A stretch of 64,000 nucleotides of DNA from Zanthoxylum bungeanum. Lineage: Eukaryota; Streptophyta; Magnoliopsida; Sapindales; Rutaceae. Under the pieces are notes generated by a model. It was not told where the DNA came from. It ran no database searches and saw only the letters and a program-made list of their open reading frames with translations. Of this stretch, positions 23,773-36,252 are shown piece by piece (within the stretch, counting starts at the first letter, position 1; each line of letters starts with the position of its first letter). Where the stretch lies: positions 29,805 through 93,804 of the forward strand of contig SKCR01001885.1 of the NCBI GenBank assembly GCA_019454045.1, given 5' to 3'. The position numbers and the translations under genes are program-made.

Positions 23773-24665
23773 TAATTTATATATTATAATTTAAGGGAGA
23801 TTAATCTAAATTATAATAATAAAAGCTTCACCCCTCCCCAGCGGAAATTTAACTACTGAACATAAAAGTAAATGAAAATAAAATAAACTACTACTATTAC
23901 TGAAAATAAAAGTGCATAATTAAAAGTGTAAAAATTAAATAAATAAAAATAAAATCCTTAGATCCTTATTCAAAACCTTAGGAACGTACTACTACTAAAA
24001 ATAAAAATACATAAATTAAATAGCTAAAACTAAACAAACAACATATAATCCTTTATCCCTTATTAGGAACTTCAGGAAGGTATGAAAATTCTGAACGAAT
24101 TCGGCCTCAATTTATAGGAAAATTTCGTGCCTGCGCGTCGCGACGCGTGGAACCTTGCGCGTCGAGACGCACCGTTGATCTTCGACACATGGCATGCGCT
24201 TTGCTAAGATGATGACACGTGGCATGCGGCTATCGGCAGACTGAATTATTGGCTCGACATCGTGACGCATAAAGTTGTGCGCGTCGCGACGCTGACGTCA
24301 ATAATGACGTGTAGTGTCGGCAGCATGTGATGATGACACGTGTCTGGCGCACGTTAGCAAGATTTTTGTGATGTTGACACATGGCAGGTGCATGTTAGCA
24401 AGTGCGTATGATAGCAAGTTTCTATGATTTTGACATGTGTTTGGCGCACATTAGTGGTCGTGATGCAGAAGGTCTGCGCGTCGCGACTCCCAAATGATGA
24501 TTTTACCATTTTTGTCCATTTTCACTTTTAAGCCCTGATTTGATTCTAGTGACTCCTGAAACCTCATTTATCTGCAAAATAACACAAAACACATAAAAAT
24601 ATTCCTGAAACCCGAGAAATAATACAAAATATTAGGTTAAAGGGTGATATATTTTCCGCTCATCA
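23773..24665 (-). mobile_element. Athila-type LTR fragment
   Basis: About 890 bases of the TGATGAG-proximal part of the LTR, ending (plus) CGCTCATCA at 24665. It keeps the TATA box (24109-24118), two GCGTCGCGACGC palindromes (24135-24146 and 24281-24292) and a thin ACGT-core array. No polypurine tract follows on the right, so this is the outer end of an upstream LTR or a solo LTR. Confidence 0.85.
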
Positions 24666-24950
24666 ATATTCTTTATTATCTTTGAGATATTAAGAACGCG
24701 TTTCTTATTCATGGAGAATATAGTCTGCAACCACGGGGGTCTGATTAGTTTTGAGACTAATTATGATATTAGAAGATCTACGTCATAAAGAGTCAGAAAA
24801 GATGTAGTGGGAGTGTCATGAATGATTCTACTGTGTAAGTAGAATTAATTGTAACTTATAAAGTATTGACTTATGAAGTTACAAAGTGACCTTATAAATT
24901 AGAAGTTTTGATATTGGTGTTGTGCTTGCGGTTGTCTGCATAGTATTTTA
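24666..24950. other. Unassigned 285 bp between two elements
   Basis: AT-rich sequence that I cannot match to anything else in the window. It contains no usable reading frame. It may be internal sequence of an older element into which the copia element at 24951 was inserted. Confidence 0.4.
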
Positions 24951-27372
24951 TGTTGGGGCAGTTGTGGAACCCATAGGGTCGGATCGATGCCCCAGGCAGC
25001 GAAAATGGGTCTAACCCATGGAAATAAAGTATGGGTGTAATTTTAAATCATTTAATGAAATACTATATTCCATTACGAGTATATAGGAAAAAACCGGGAC
25101 TGAATCGGAGTCCGGAAACTCAAAAACGAAGAAAAATAAAATTACCGTGTGCAGCGCGTACACGCGCGCATTGTGCGCTAGTCACAACTTTTTTTTTAAT
25201 TCATTTCTTTCTTTCTACTTCAGCTCACTTTTTAGTGAGCTGAAGGGATTAAGGTATTTTATCCTAATCTCTTCCAGTTCTCCCTAAACACTTCAAAAAT
25301 ACCCAAAATTAAATTTTAACATCAAAACCAACATCAACACATGTTTTAGAATAAAAATCAAGTTTTTCAAAATATCAAATATTTTTACAAAAATATTAAT
25401 TTATTCTAAATACGTAATTACGTAAATTTTGAATCCAATACACAAACCAAATTAGAATCCCAATAAGAAATGTCTCATGAACAATTCTAGTTCACCTAAA
25501 GGTGGTCAAGTGAATCCAGAATGGTAGCATAGCTCTAAGCTTTAATTTAGAGTTCCAAACTCTTATTAATTGTTCCATGTCCAACATGAACATTTTTGAC
25601 CTAATTACAAGCATGTTGTGTTTATACTTCTAAAGTATTCTAACACAATTGATTAGCTTTATTTCAACATTTAGCTATGTGATCATGCATCAAATACACA
25701 AATGAACATAGCTTAGAAGAAGATCAAACATTACCTAGTAGGCTTGATGCAAGATCCAATCAGCTTCTCCTATGTTGAAATGGTTGGAGAACATCCAAGG
25801 TGTGCAAGCTTGACTTCAAGATCCAACCTTGATTTCCAATGCTAGCAAGCTTCACTTCAAGATCCAATCTTGATTTCTCCTAGATGAAATGTTGTAGAGT
25901 CCCCACAAGATTCTCTAAATACTTCTCTAACTTAGGCTAATTTCTCTAAGAATTTTCTTGTATTTGTACTTGTAATTAAAACCTCCTTAAAGCTTTCTAT
26001 TTATAGCAAAACTTGGGAAATTTTTAATTAATAAAAGTTGTAATCAACTTTTAAGTGGGCTTAATCCAATTTGTCCAAATATGTATAATTATGTGTGACT
26101 AATCTCCATTGTCCCCCACTTTAATTTAATCCAATTAAATCAAGCCAATGATTAGGAAATAGATTAGTTCAATGTTTGCCACTTTGATTTAATCCAATTA
26201 AATCAAGCCAAAACCACATATTATTACATACTTATAATTACCATAATATCCTCAAATGGTAGAGATAATTATGATTTTACAATTAAGCCATTGTGTAATT
26301 ATTGAATTAATCCAATTAGGTCAAAGTTTATAATCAATGTTATCCAATAACACTTGATTATCTTAGTTGATAATTATAATATTGAATATTATCTTTTATA
26401 AAAAATAATCGGCTACCCAAGTGCTCAACGAGTACACTTCATATTGGGACTCTCTAAGTTCAGACACGTTTGTCATATAAGCCTAGCTAATATGTACACA
26501 ATTCGGCCACCTCCGAATTCGTGAAGAACACGAACGACCTTTCTGAACTATACAAGTCGAGGTCATCACATATGTTTAACAATCCCTCTGTCGTAGGCTA
26601 TCCGAGTTGTACTTAGAAAATACAGAATATACCGTCAAGTTTCCAAGGTGCACATCTCATGTCGACATGTCCATGATTCTTTACAACTGATGCGATCCAC
26701 CTAGGTGATCGGCTTTGGCCAAAGTCTTTAAGAATCGTGACTTACTCACATAGATACCTAAACCCCTTATGGTAGACATATGGGCCGACGGATCTTATCT
26801 TGCTTCGCACTTGATTACTGAGTGCATCAGTCCACACCAAACAAACATCTAGAGTTCAGACTATGAATGGTTTCTGACATACATGGCATTAAAATGTGGA
26901 GGATCTCACACAAAATCAATGTTATCCTATAGTCAAAGGATTACATATGCTACTCGACTCGAGGAGATTACTATTGACGGTGGTGTGTATTTCTAACTAT
27001 TAGGAATAACCTATGAGTCATTCAGTATTCGCTTCAACGAATACCCACATATCTATACGAGTTTCCAAAACTCATGGTACGTCGGGTTAAACCATTGGAA
27101 CTCAAATTCCAATATACGACATGTGCTAGTCTTCTAGGTTATAGGAATTCGACCGTATTCCAAAACCACCGACTAGGAATATTTACTTTAAGAATAATTT
27201 ACACCTAGTGTCAAAACTATTCTAAGGTCGATGTCATTCTTAACATATCTATACATCAATCTAATATGCATAATGACAATACCATTATAAGGTATGAAAT
27301 GAAAAATATAGTTATTTTATTAATAAATAATAAAATGTACAAATCGGATTAGCACTCCAAGCACCAACTCCA
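24951..27372 (-). mobile_element. Copia element 2, 3' LTR
   Basis: About 2.4 kb. The left end TGTTGGGGCAGTTGTGG matches the partial 5' LTR at 32069, base by base with few changes. The right end, ACCAACTCCA, abuts a purine-rich stretch on the minus strand (about 27373-27390), then RNase H code. Its minus-strand start, GTTGGTGC...GTGC-AATCC, resembles the other copia LTRs at 32417, 41545 and 61541, so they belong to one lineage. No real reading frame inside. Confidence 0.8.
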
Positions 27373-27414
27373 TCAAACTCCACTTGCTTAGTGCCAATAT
27401 GGATTGTACCGTAG

Positions 27415-28190
27415 TCATATCTCTTCCACATGTTTATCGAATAACGTAGGAGGTAAGGCATTTATAAGCGGGTCTGCTATATTTTCTTGTCCTTGAACCT
27501 TCAAGACCACTATGTCTTTTCGTTCAATTATCTCTCTAATTACGCGATATTTACTTTCCACGTATTTAGACTTGGAATGCGCCGTCGGCTCCTTAGCCTG
27601 CGCGATGGCTCCGTTATTATCATAGTATAATGGGATCGAATCCGTTATACTAGGCACAACACCAAGTTATGTGATAAATTTTTTAACCCAAACAGCTTCT
27701 TTAGCAGCTTATGAAGCCGCTATAAATTCCGCCTTAGTGGTGGAATCAACTATTGAGCCTTGCTTTGAACAACACCAACTAATCGCACCACCGTTAAGGG
27801 TAAATATATATCCTGATATAGATTTTCTATCATATGGATCTCCTTGAAAGTCAGAGTCTGTATAACCCTTAACTTGTAGCTCATCTTCTCTATATATCAT
27901 AAACTTATCCTTGGTGCCTTTAAGATATTTTAGGATATATTTCACGGTTGTCCAATGATCATTACAGGGATTAGATTGATATCGGCTGGTCACACTGACG
28001 CCGAAACTGATGTCATGTCTAGTACATAACATAACATATATTATGCTTCCAATACAAGAAGCATATGGCAAGTTAGACATCCTAACTCTCTCTTCCTCAG
28101 TTTGAGGTGCCATTTTCTTTGAAAGATGTATGCCGTATTAGAAAGGTACATTTGCTGCCTTGCAGTTGGTAAAACTGTACCTTTCTAACA
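27415..28190 (-). pseudogene. Copia element 2 RNase H
   Basis: Minus-strand reading gives MSNLPYASCIGSIIYVMLCTRHDISF, then YTDSDFQGDPYDRKSISGYIF, STTKAEFIAAS, a stop, and HSKSKYVESKYRVIREIIERKDIVV...ADPLINALPP to the end at 27415. These are the usual copia RNase H blocks. Only one stop near 27709 and a short shift interrupt it, so this copy is less decayed than copia element 1. Confidence 0.9.
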
Positions 28191-28304
28191 TCTTATCTAT
28201 ATACATCGATTTAACAACCCTATAAGCTTCCCAACTCTATCCTGGTAGAGCCTTATACCTAGTATATATGAAGATTCACCTATATCTTTCATGGAGAAGT
28301 TCTT

Positions 28305-28990
28305 TTAAAGGTAGGCCTTTACACTTTGCATCATTCCTATATCATTTCCTATGATAAGGATGTCATCTACATACAAGACTAGGAAAACTATCATGCTCCA
28401 ACTGACTTTCTTATAAACACATGGTTCTTCCTCATTTTTGATGAATCCAGATAATCTAATTATTTCATCAAAATGACGATTCCAGATTCGGGATGTCTGT
28501 TTAAGTCCATAAATAGACTTTTGAAACTTACAAACCAAGTTTGAAGTCTCACTAGATACGAAACCCTCTGGTTGTTCCATATAAATATCCTCTTCAAGGA
28601 ATCCATTTAGGAAAATGGTTTTCACATCCATCTGCCATATCTCATAGTCGTGATATGCAGCAATGGATAAAAGAATCCTAATGGATTTTAGCATGGCTAC
28701 TCGTGAAAAAAGTTTCCTTATAGTCAATCCCAAGACGTTGAGTGTAACTTTTCACTACCAGTCGGGCCTTAAAGGTTTCCACCTTTCCATCGGGCCCTCG
28801 CTTCATTTTGTAAACCCATTTACAACCAATAGGTTTAACTCTTTCATGAAGTTCAACTAAGTCCCAGACTTGATTGGCATGTATTGAATCTATTTCGGAT
28901 TTCATGGCTTACTGCCATTTTCCCGAATCGATATCCAATATCGCTTCTTTATACGTAGTCGGATCTGTTTCCTCCAAGAGGAGAACATCA
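28305..28990 (-). pseudogene. Copia element 2 reverse transcriptase
   Basis: Starts near MKSEIDSIHANQVWDLVE at 28905 and continues through GCKWVYKMKRGPDGKVETFKARLVV, YEIWQMDVKTIFLNGFLEEDIYM, QPEGF and YGLKQTSRIWNRHFDE. An intact YVDD catalytic motif lies at 28362-28373. One frameshift near 28690 separates the two long frames. The sequence pattern suggests the Angela/Tork side of copia, from general resemblance only. Confidence 0.9.
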
Positions 28991-29205
28991 AGGCTCATAT
29001 CAGATGTTAAAAATAGTCACTCAGAAAACCTTGATATTCTATTCGACTTACGTAGAACCTGTGTTGTAGATCCCTCATCTGGTTCCATCTCAGGTTCCTC
29101 AATGTTGGGATCAAACTCATCAAGTTTAATCTCTCTACAATTCCCACTTTCTCTCAAAAATTGCTTTTCAAGAAAAGTTGCAAAGCGAACAACAAATACA
29201 TTTCA

Positions 29206-29996
29206 TTACTCGGAATCGTAGAATTGATATCCCATGGAATTATCAGGATATCCAACGAACCTACATTTATACCCTCCAGGTGCTAGTTTATCCTGCTGTG
29301 CAATTCTAACATATGCAGGACAACCCCAAATCTTTAAATAGCTAAGACTTGGATTTCTACCGAACCATATCTGATAGGGGGTCGTAGAAACATCTTTCGA
29401 TGGAATCTTATTAGGTATGTAGGCATCAGTTTGTAAAGCGTAATCCCAAAGGTAATAAGGAAGATCTGTAAAGCTCATCATGGATCGTACCATATCCAAT
29501 AAAGTACGATTTCTTCGTTCAGACACACTGTTGTGTTGCGGTGTTCCTCGTGGGCTATATTGGGCAAGAATTCCATTCTCCCTTAAATAATTTCTGAATT
29601 TTTCACTCATGTATTCACCGTCTCGATCTGTTCTAAGGCATTTGATGAATTTACTGGTTTGTTTTTCTACTTTGTTTAGAATATTTTGAACTTGTCAAAT
29701 ATTTTCGACTTATGTTTCATCAGATAGACATATCCATATCTAGACTTGTCATCTGTGAAAGTCACAAAGTATGTTGAACCATCATGAGGGGCATGATTTA
29801 ATAGACCACACACATCGCTGTGTATTAGCTCCAGTAAATCTCCAGCACGGTGTCCATCACCTTGAAATGAGGCATTTGTCATCTTTCCTTGGATACATGA
29901 CTCACAAATCGGATAAGGATCTAAGGTAAGATTTTCAATCAAACCATCATTTACCAATTTGGATAGACGTCTAACACCTATGTGGCCCAATCTCAT
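29206..29996 (-). pseudogene. Copia element 2 integrase
   Basis: Minus-strand reading gives MRLGHIGVRRLSKLV and CESCIQGKM (pre-integrase segment), then the catalytic D residues in HSDVCG and TDRDGEY and the E in SERRNRTLLDMVRSMM, followed by PYQIWFGRNPSLSYLKIWGC. A frameshift near 29640-29680 splits the core. The D,D-35-E residues are all present, so only the indel breaks it. Confidence 0.9.
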
Positions 29997-29999
29997 ATG

Positions 30000-31298
30000 T
30001 CATAATTCAGTATTATTTAATTCAGACTTCCTAATTGTATTTTTTCCTATATTAAAGACATATCTACATGTTTCCAAAACATAGTGACCGTTTGATAAAG
30101 AACATTCACATTTCAATAAATTATCTTTATCATATAAACATAAAGTTCCATCTTCAATGTTTATTTTATATCCCTCCTTATCTAATATTGGTAGTGATAT
30201 TATTTGTCTGATAATTGAGGGATCATAAAAACAATAATGTAAATCTAATTTACATCCATTTTGGAGATCTAGAACAAATGTTCTTATGGCCTTGACATCC
30301 AATGTCTCGCCATTGCCAACTCTAAGCTGGATCTCCTATTTATTCAGCCTTCTTTTGACCCTCATTTCCTGCAGGGAATTGCAAATATGAGTAGAACTGC
30401 CAGTGTCTATCACCCATCCACTATTTGCATCTAAGACTAATGAGATATCAAAAATTGGAAAAATACAAAGCGTACCTGAGGGTCCTGATTTTCCTTTCAG
30501 CTCTGGACAGTCATTCTTCCAGAGTCTAGACTTCTTGCAATGTAGACATTGATCACAAGCTACTTTCGGTTTTGCGCCGTTACGTTTCTTAGAGTTCTTC
30601 TTTGATATATTCTTCTTCCCCATCTTGATTTTCTTTGACTTCCCAGAAGTCTTTGAAGAGCTAGCTCCACCATGAAGATACAGTGTGGGGTTTCCTTTCT
30701 TCAAATCTTGCTACGTCGTGCGTAGTATGTTATGAATTTCTTCGTATGTGGCTTGCATCGAATGCATATGGAAATTCAATACAAAGCCAGCATAAGAACC
30801 AGACAAAGAAGACAGAATCAAATTACGGTCGAGCCGTTCATCAAACACAATGCCATGTCATTCCAGATATCAAATCTGGTCGATCAAGTTCCAAACATGA
30901 GTGCTGACAGCTTTTCTCTCCTTGAGTTCAGCATGAAATAATTCCTCAGACCTTCGATAAAGTTCAATTTCTTGGTTTGCTTCGAACAACTCCTTGAGTG
31001 TTCGCATGATGCTCCAAGCATCTGGTATTTCAATGTACCGTCTCAGCAAATCTGGAACCATCGATCCCAAGATGTAGGATTTCACATTTAGGTTATCATC
31101 ATTCCATCTATCAAAAGTTTATCGTTCTTCTGGAGTGGAGTCAGGATCGATATCAACAGGCAGCAGATTGATTGTGACATAAGTCAACTTTTCATACTCC
31201 AGGACAAGGCGCATGTTCATTTCCCATTCGAAATAGTTTTCGGCTCCTTTTAGCTTATTGGAATCCAAATGTTTCATCAATGAATTAGTGGCAGCCAT
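30000..31298 (-). pseudogene. Copia element 2 gag and protease
   Basis: Gag starts at an ATG at 31296-31298, MAATNSLMKHLDSNKLKG, and runs on as an NYFEWEMNMRLVLEYEKL segment. A stop near 31120 comes first, then EIPDAWSIMRTLKELFEANQ (about 31050-30990), which is standard copia gag. A zinc knuckle, CLHCKKSRLWKNDC, lies at about 30500-30545, where one His/Gly position is altered. Protease shows the intact WVIDTGSSTHIC at about 30385-30420. A further open segment, 30302-30000, links protease to the pre-integrase region. The start is chosen because it opens at the expected gag N-terminus, 750 bases after the primer-binding site. Confidence 0.85.
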
Positions 31299-32052
31299 CT
31301 ACAAGATAATATTTTTGAGTAGCAGTAGAACAATTTTCATTTCAAAAGTGATAACACTAATTAATTATGGAATTTTAAATCTATTAGTGTCGTCCCACTA
31401 CTTTACGTAATTCCATAATCTCCCTTATGGAAAAATAGAAATTTGACTATCAAAATTTCATAGCGGGAAGTGGATCCCATGATATTTACTCCAGCCTCAC
31501 ACTAATGACGATATTGGCCTTTGTAAACTCATTTGGTAGACCTTCAAGGTCAATCACTTCATGTGACTCCTAGTTTGGTCCCGAACCATTTCTTATCTTC
31601 ACACTAATGACGATATTGGATTAAGATGTGTTTTAGGTGTATACTTGTCAATGTGCACTAATGAACTTCGTATGTACACCCTCACACTAATGACGATATT
31701 GGGTGACTACGTTAACTCATCACGCTGCATCTAATGTTTTACCGGAGCGACCTAAGTTCCGAGCACTTATACCCTCACACTAATGACGATATTAGATATA
31801 AGTTGTAAGAACTCATTCATCTCGTATTGACAAGACAGACCATCCAATAATGCTCTAACATTATTAATACTATTACTTAATTAAAGTAATCACCTAATCA
31901 CGGGAGATTTATGACAATCAAGTCATTAATTTAATTAGGTCAAAGTTTTCATTTAAAACATGCAATACATATCCAATATGTCTTATGCATAATTAAATTT
32001 AAATTACTATGGCATAGATTCAAAAATATGTATTGTGTGGTTAAGCCTTTGC
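31299..32052 (-). other. Leader of copia element 2 with a reiterated motif
   Basis: Untranslated sequence between the primer-binding site and gag. It holds four near-identical 23-base copies of CCTCACACTAATGACGATAT + TGG at 31495, 31597, 31680 and 31773, spaced 83-102 bases apart. No coding sequence. Confidence 0.75.
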
Positions 32053-32065
32053 TCCTTATACCATT
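32053..32065 (-). promoter_or_regulatory. Primer-binding site of copia element 2
   Basis: TGGTATAAGGAGC on the minus strand, three bases after the LTR end. It differs at two positions from the initiator-Met site TGGTATCAGAGC. Confidence 0.7.
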
Positions 32066-32068
32066 CTG

Positions 32069-32265
32069 TTAGGGCAGTTGTGGAACCTCTAGGGTCGGAT
32101 CGGTGCCCCAGGCAGTGGAAATAGGTCTAACCCATGGAAATCAAGTATGGGTGTACTTTTAAATTATTTAATGAAATACTATATTCCATTACGAGTGCAT
32201 AGGAAAAACCGGGGCTGAATCAGAGTCCGGAAATCAAGTATAGATGTAATTTTAAATTATTTGGT
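32069..32265 (-). mobile_element. Copia element 2, 5' LTR, truncated
   Basis: About 200 bases aligned with 24951-25140, starting TGTTAGGGCAGTTGTGG. The match stops near a short internal duplication (AATCAAGTATxxxTGTA) and the remaining roughly 2.2 kb of LTR is missing. Confidence 0.85.
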
Positions 32266-32416
32266 TTTGTTAGACAAACTCAATATGTTATAGCGGGCCT
32301 ACTTGTTGTTGCCTACCTCTTGAGTGTTAGGTCAGCTCTTGAGGACCATGCGTATGTAATACATATTAAGTGTGTATATGATACCTTGGATTGGCACTAG
32401 AGTAAGTGGGAGAAAT
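32266..32416 (+). mobile_element. 3' end of a plus-strand copia internal region
   Basis: A short stretch ending in the polypurine tract AGTAAGTGGGAGAAAT directly before an LTR start at 32417. The equivalent place in the other copia copy reads AGTAAGTGGGATAAATT at 41467. Little coding is recognisable. Confidence 0.6.
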
Positions 32417-35032
32417 TGTTAGGGTTGGTGCCCGAAGTGCCAATCCAGATCATATTTATGTCCGATTCATGAATACGAACAATTCATTTTTCCATAATAT
32501 TACTTATTTATGGTAGTACTTCTTACTTTTATATGCATATTCGATCTAATACGATTAGATTGAAACTAAATATGATTTGGTGATATGTATATATTAGACA
32601 AAGACCCGATAATATATTTTGTAGTGTGCGGTTACAAAATAGTTTGTAATTGATATTGGGAAGTGACACTACTAAAAGTATATTATCAAATAAAGTTCCT
32701 GGTCAAGACTTACTAACACGGGTCAATTAGTAAAATCCGCTGAGACCAGTACATGTCGTATATCGAGACTTGGTCTGATGGTTTATCCCAATGAACCATG
32801 AGTCTAGGGAGACTTGTATAGACGTGTAGGTGTTTATAATAGATAAACACTGACCAACTCACCAAAGATTTCCTAATATATGGTATACCAACGTCAAGAG
32901 GAATCTTCTCGGGTAGAGTGAGCATAATGGTCTTTCAACTTGAGATACCACTGTGGATGTATGAGGTGTCCTCCACACTTTGATGGCAGTCACGTCACTG
33001 ATCTATTTAGCTCAGACCTCCGCCAATTAGTTGAGTATGGACTGATCCTCATGATATCATGTGCGTATCAAGATAGGATCCATCAGTTCTGTGTACAGAG
33101 CATAGGTATTCAATGTGCAATTATCAATCTGTTAAATCCATGGACCCGTGGTACACTTTAGAAGTGAGTTCTAAATATTATTAAGAGATTGCTAATAGAA
33201 TCGTCGACAAGATTATACCAATAGAGATTTGACGTTATTATCTATATCACTAGGATAATTCAGATACCTGTAACGGAGGGATTATACGTATGCGATGACC
33301 TCGACCTGTATGATTTAGAGAGTTTATCTGTGTTCGTCATAATTTACGGGTGGGTGGATTATGGACACGAAATTCAATTTCGTGACAAATATACATGAAC
33401 CTAGAGAGTCTCACTAATGAAACATACTCGTAGAGCACTAGGACAACTATTATGAATAATACTGATTATTTATAAGTCATTTAATGGTTAAACGAAAATA
33501 CATGTGATTGGGATCTTTCGGTCTTTTATTAAATGTCAAATTGTGATATTTGATATTTATAATTAATATATGTATTCTGATTATTTAATGTAAATATAAT
33601 ACATATATTTAAGATATTTGTTTTTTAATTATTTTATTCTTTAAATGTTAAATAATTAAATTAATTAAACAATAAATATCCTTTTTACTTTATTAAAGTA
33701 AGTAAGATAGCTTACTTTAATTGCTTGGAATGACCATTTTTAATTGGTATAAATAGCGTGTTTTAATTAGTACAAGTTTTGTATACATTAAATGGTTAAT
33801 GGAAATACAACACTTTTATTCAAGTTTTTTCCAATTTAATTAATGAAATAAAAATTAAAAAAATGCTTGATATTTTTCCTAGGGGTTTCGGCCACTACAT
33901 GGAAAATATATAAGCTTTTATTTTTCTTTTATTTTTTTTTGTTTCATAATCCATGAACCCTAAAATAAAATACAAAGAGAGTTTGAGAGAAAAAGAGAAA
34001 GAAAGCAAAAGAAAGCTTGTATTTTGGGAAAATTAGTAAGTTTTTTCTTACTTTCTTCTTCATGAAAAATATTTCTAAGACTCTAGGATTCAATATGTGT
34101 AGCTTATATCTTTCTCTACTCTTTTGTGTTTGTATTTTGATGGTTGGGAACTTAGTAGAAAGATGAAAGCATGTATGTTAAAAAGATTGTTTGAAATTAG
34201 TTCTTAAGCACTCTTTTAGCCATTTGATGGTGTTGTTGCTATTCTAGAGTTACTTAGTCACTCATAAATGACCTATAATTATTCTTGAGCTGTTTCATGG
34301 TGGTGAGACGTGTTTGGTGTGGTAAGGATTGAATTAAAGTATTAAATTTGTTTAATTTGGTGTATTTGTCAATTTATGGAAATTCTGAAATTAGGGTCCA
34401 TACCCTTTCCAAATTTGGGGCTTTTCATATATGTTTTGTAATTTGATGAATATATGATGTATATTAAATTTGAGATTGATTGAATTTGATCTTGACATGT
34501 TTTGAACTAAAAATGACCAAATTGCAAATCCCGGAAAATTAATGGACCTCTCGGTAATTTGGGAAAATTTGTTTTCTTGAATTTCAATTTGTATTTTCAT
34601 GTATAAGACATGTATAAATCATTTTGGCAGTGATTTGGAATCATCTAATTATGTATTTGACAAATTAAGACTAAAATGATCAAAATATAAAGTTTAAGGG
34701 CATTTTCGTAATTACTGAAAAATTTGGAAAATTTTTCAAATTTCTGTTTTAATGTATATTTAATGTAAAAATCATTTTGGTTGTGATTGGAAATCACCTA
34801 AGCTTGTTTTGAACAACTTATGACTAAAATGATTAAAATTGAAAGTTTTGGGATTTTATAGTAATTTACTGAAATTATGATTTCTGGGTTAAAAATTTCT
34901 GTTTTTGAGTATTGAGTGATTAAAATAAATAAGTTTATTTTAAATACCCAAGAAAAAAAATAAAGAAATGGGAAAAATTGATTTTCCCGCATTTCGCTGC
35001 GTAACCCGGGTATTTTACCCAAAACCCCAACA
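32417..35032 (+). mobile_element. Copia LTR (lineage B, copy 1)
   Basis: A 2616-bp LTR starting TGTTAGGGTTGGTGCCCG and ending ACCCCAACA, preceded by a polypurine tract. It is homologous to 41545-44149 and 61541-63952. Its right end abuts the middle of another LTR of the same lineage (ACATACTCGTAGAGCAC, equal to 33422 here). Confidence 0.85.
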
Positions 35033-36252
35033 ACATACTCGTAGAGCACTAGGGCAACTATTATAAATAATATTGATTATTTATAAATCGTTTAACAGTT
35101 AAACGAAAAGATATATGCTTAAGGGTTTATCCGGCCATTTCTTAGTTAATGTGTATTGAATTTAATACATGATTTTATTAAATACACATTAATTATTTGT
35201 CAAATAAAGTATTTGACACATGTCATAAATATATGTATTATGAAATATTAAAGTAAATATAATACATATATATATATATATATATATATTTCGATATTTA
35301 TTTTAGATAATTATGTAATTGTTAAATAATTAAAATTATTTATTACATTTTATTATGATTATGGTTGGAGGTGGATTAATATGATTGGTTCACTTGTTGA
35401 AACTTATTTAATGTTGAAGTGTTCAAATTGAATAAGTGACTTTAACATTTATATTAATATAAAATTTGAAGCAAAAATGACAAAAATACCCCTAGGGGTT
35501 TCGGCCAAGCAACCCTAAGTATATGAGGGTTTCTTTTTCATTTGCTTCACATTCTAAGCTTTCAAAGAACACAAAAACATAAGAGACTTGAGAGGAAAAA
35601 GTGAAGAAACCAAGAAGAAAATGAATGAATCTTGGAAATTAGTAAGCAATTTCAACCTTTCTTTAAAGGAAAAATATTTTTTTAGTTCTTGGATACAACA
35701 TATGTTGCTCTCTTATTTCTCTACTCTATTTTTGTTTGTGTTATGAAGTTTGGAAGCTTGAATGAAGATGTATGCATGTATATGAACAAAGTTTGCTTAT
35801 TAATGATTAATAAGCACACTTTTAGTCATTAGACTATTTAGTTGTCATTCTAGAGTTGCTTAGCCACTAATAAATGACCTAGAATTGTTCTTGAGTTGTT
35901 TCATGGTGGTGAGATTGTTTGGTGTGGTAAGGATTGGATTAAAGTATTGAATTTGTTTAATTTCGTGTAATTTTGTCAATTTGTGAAAATTGAAAAATTA
36001 GGGTTCATAACCCTTTTCCAAATTTGGGGCTTTTCATATATGTGTTTTAATTTGATGTATATTAAATTTTGGATTGATTGGATTTGATCTTAACATGTTT
36101 TGAACTAAAAATGACCAAATTGCAAATCCTGAAAAATTAAGGGACCTCTCGAAAATTTGGGAAAATTATTTTCTTGAATGATAATTTGTATTTTCTTGTA
36201 TAAGACATGTATAAATCATTTTGTTAGTGATTTGGAATCACATATTAGGACT
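35033..36252 (+). mobile_element. Copia LTR (lineage B, copy 2), left fragment
   Basis: Matches copy 1 from its position 33422 onward, diverged. It includes a short TA repeat (about 35265-35289). The match is cut at 36252 by an inverted Athila-type LTR; the end of this LTR reappears at 38009-38071. Confidence 0.8.

Noticed and set aside
32940..33161. Frame with MRYHCGCMRCPPHFDGSHVTDLF, repeated at 42069-42359 and near 62030
   Set aside because: It is a conserved stretch inside lineage-B copia LTRs; frames differ in length and end between copies, so DNA conservation explains it.
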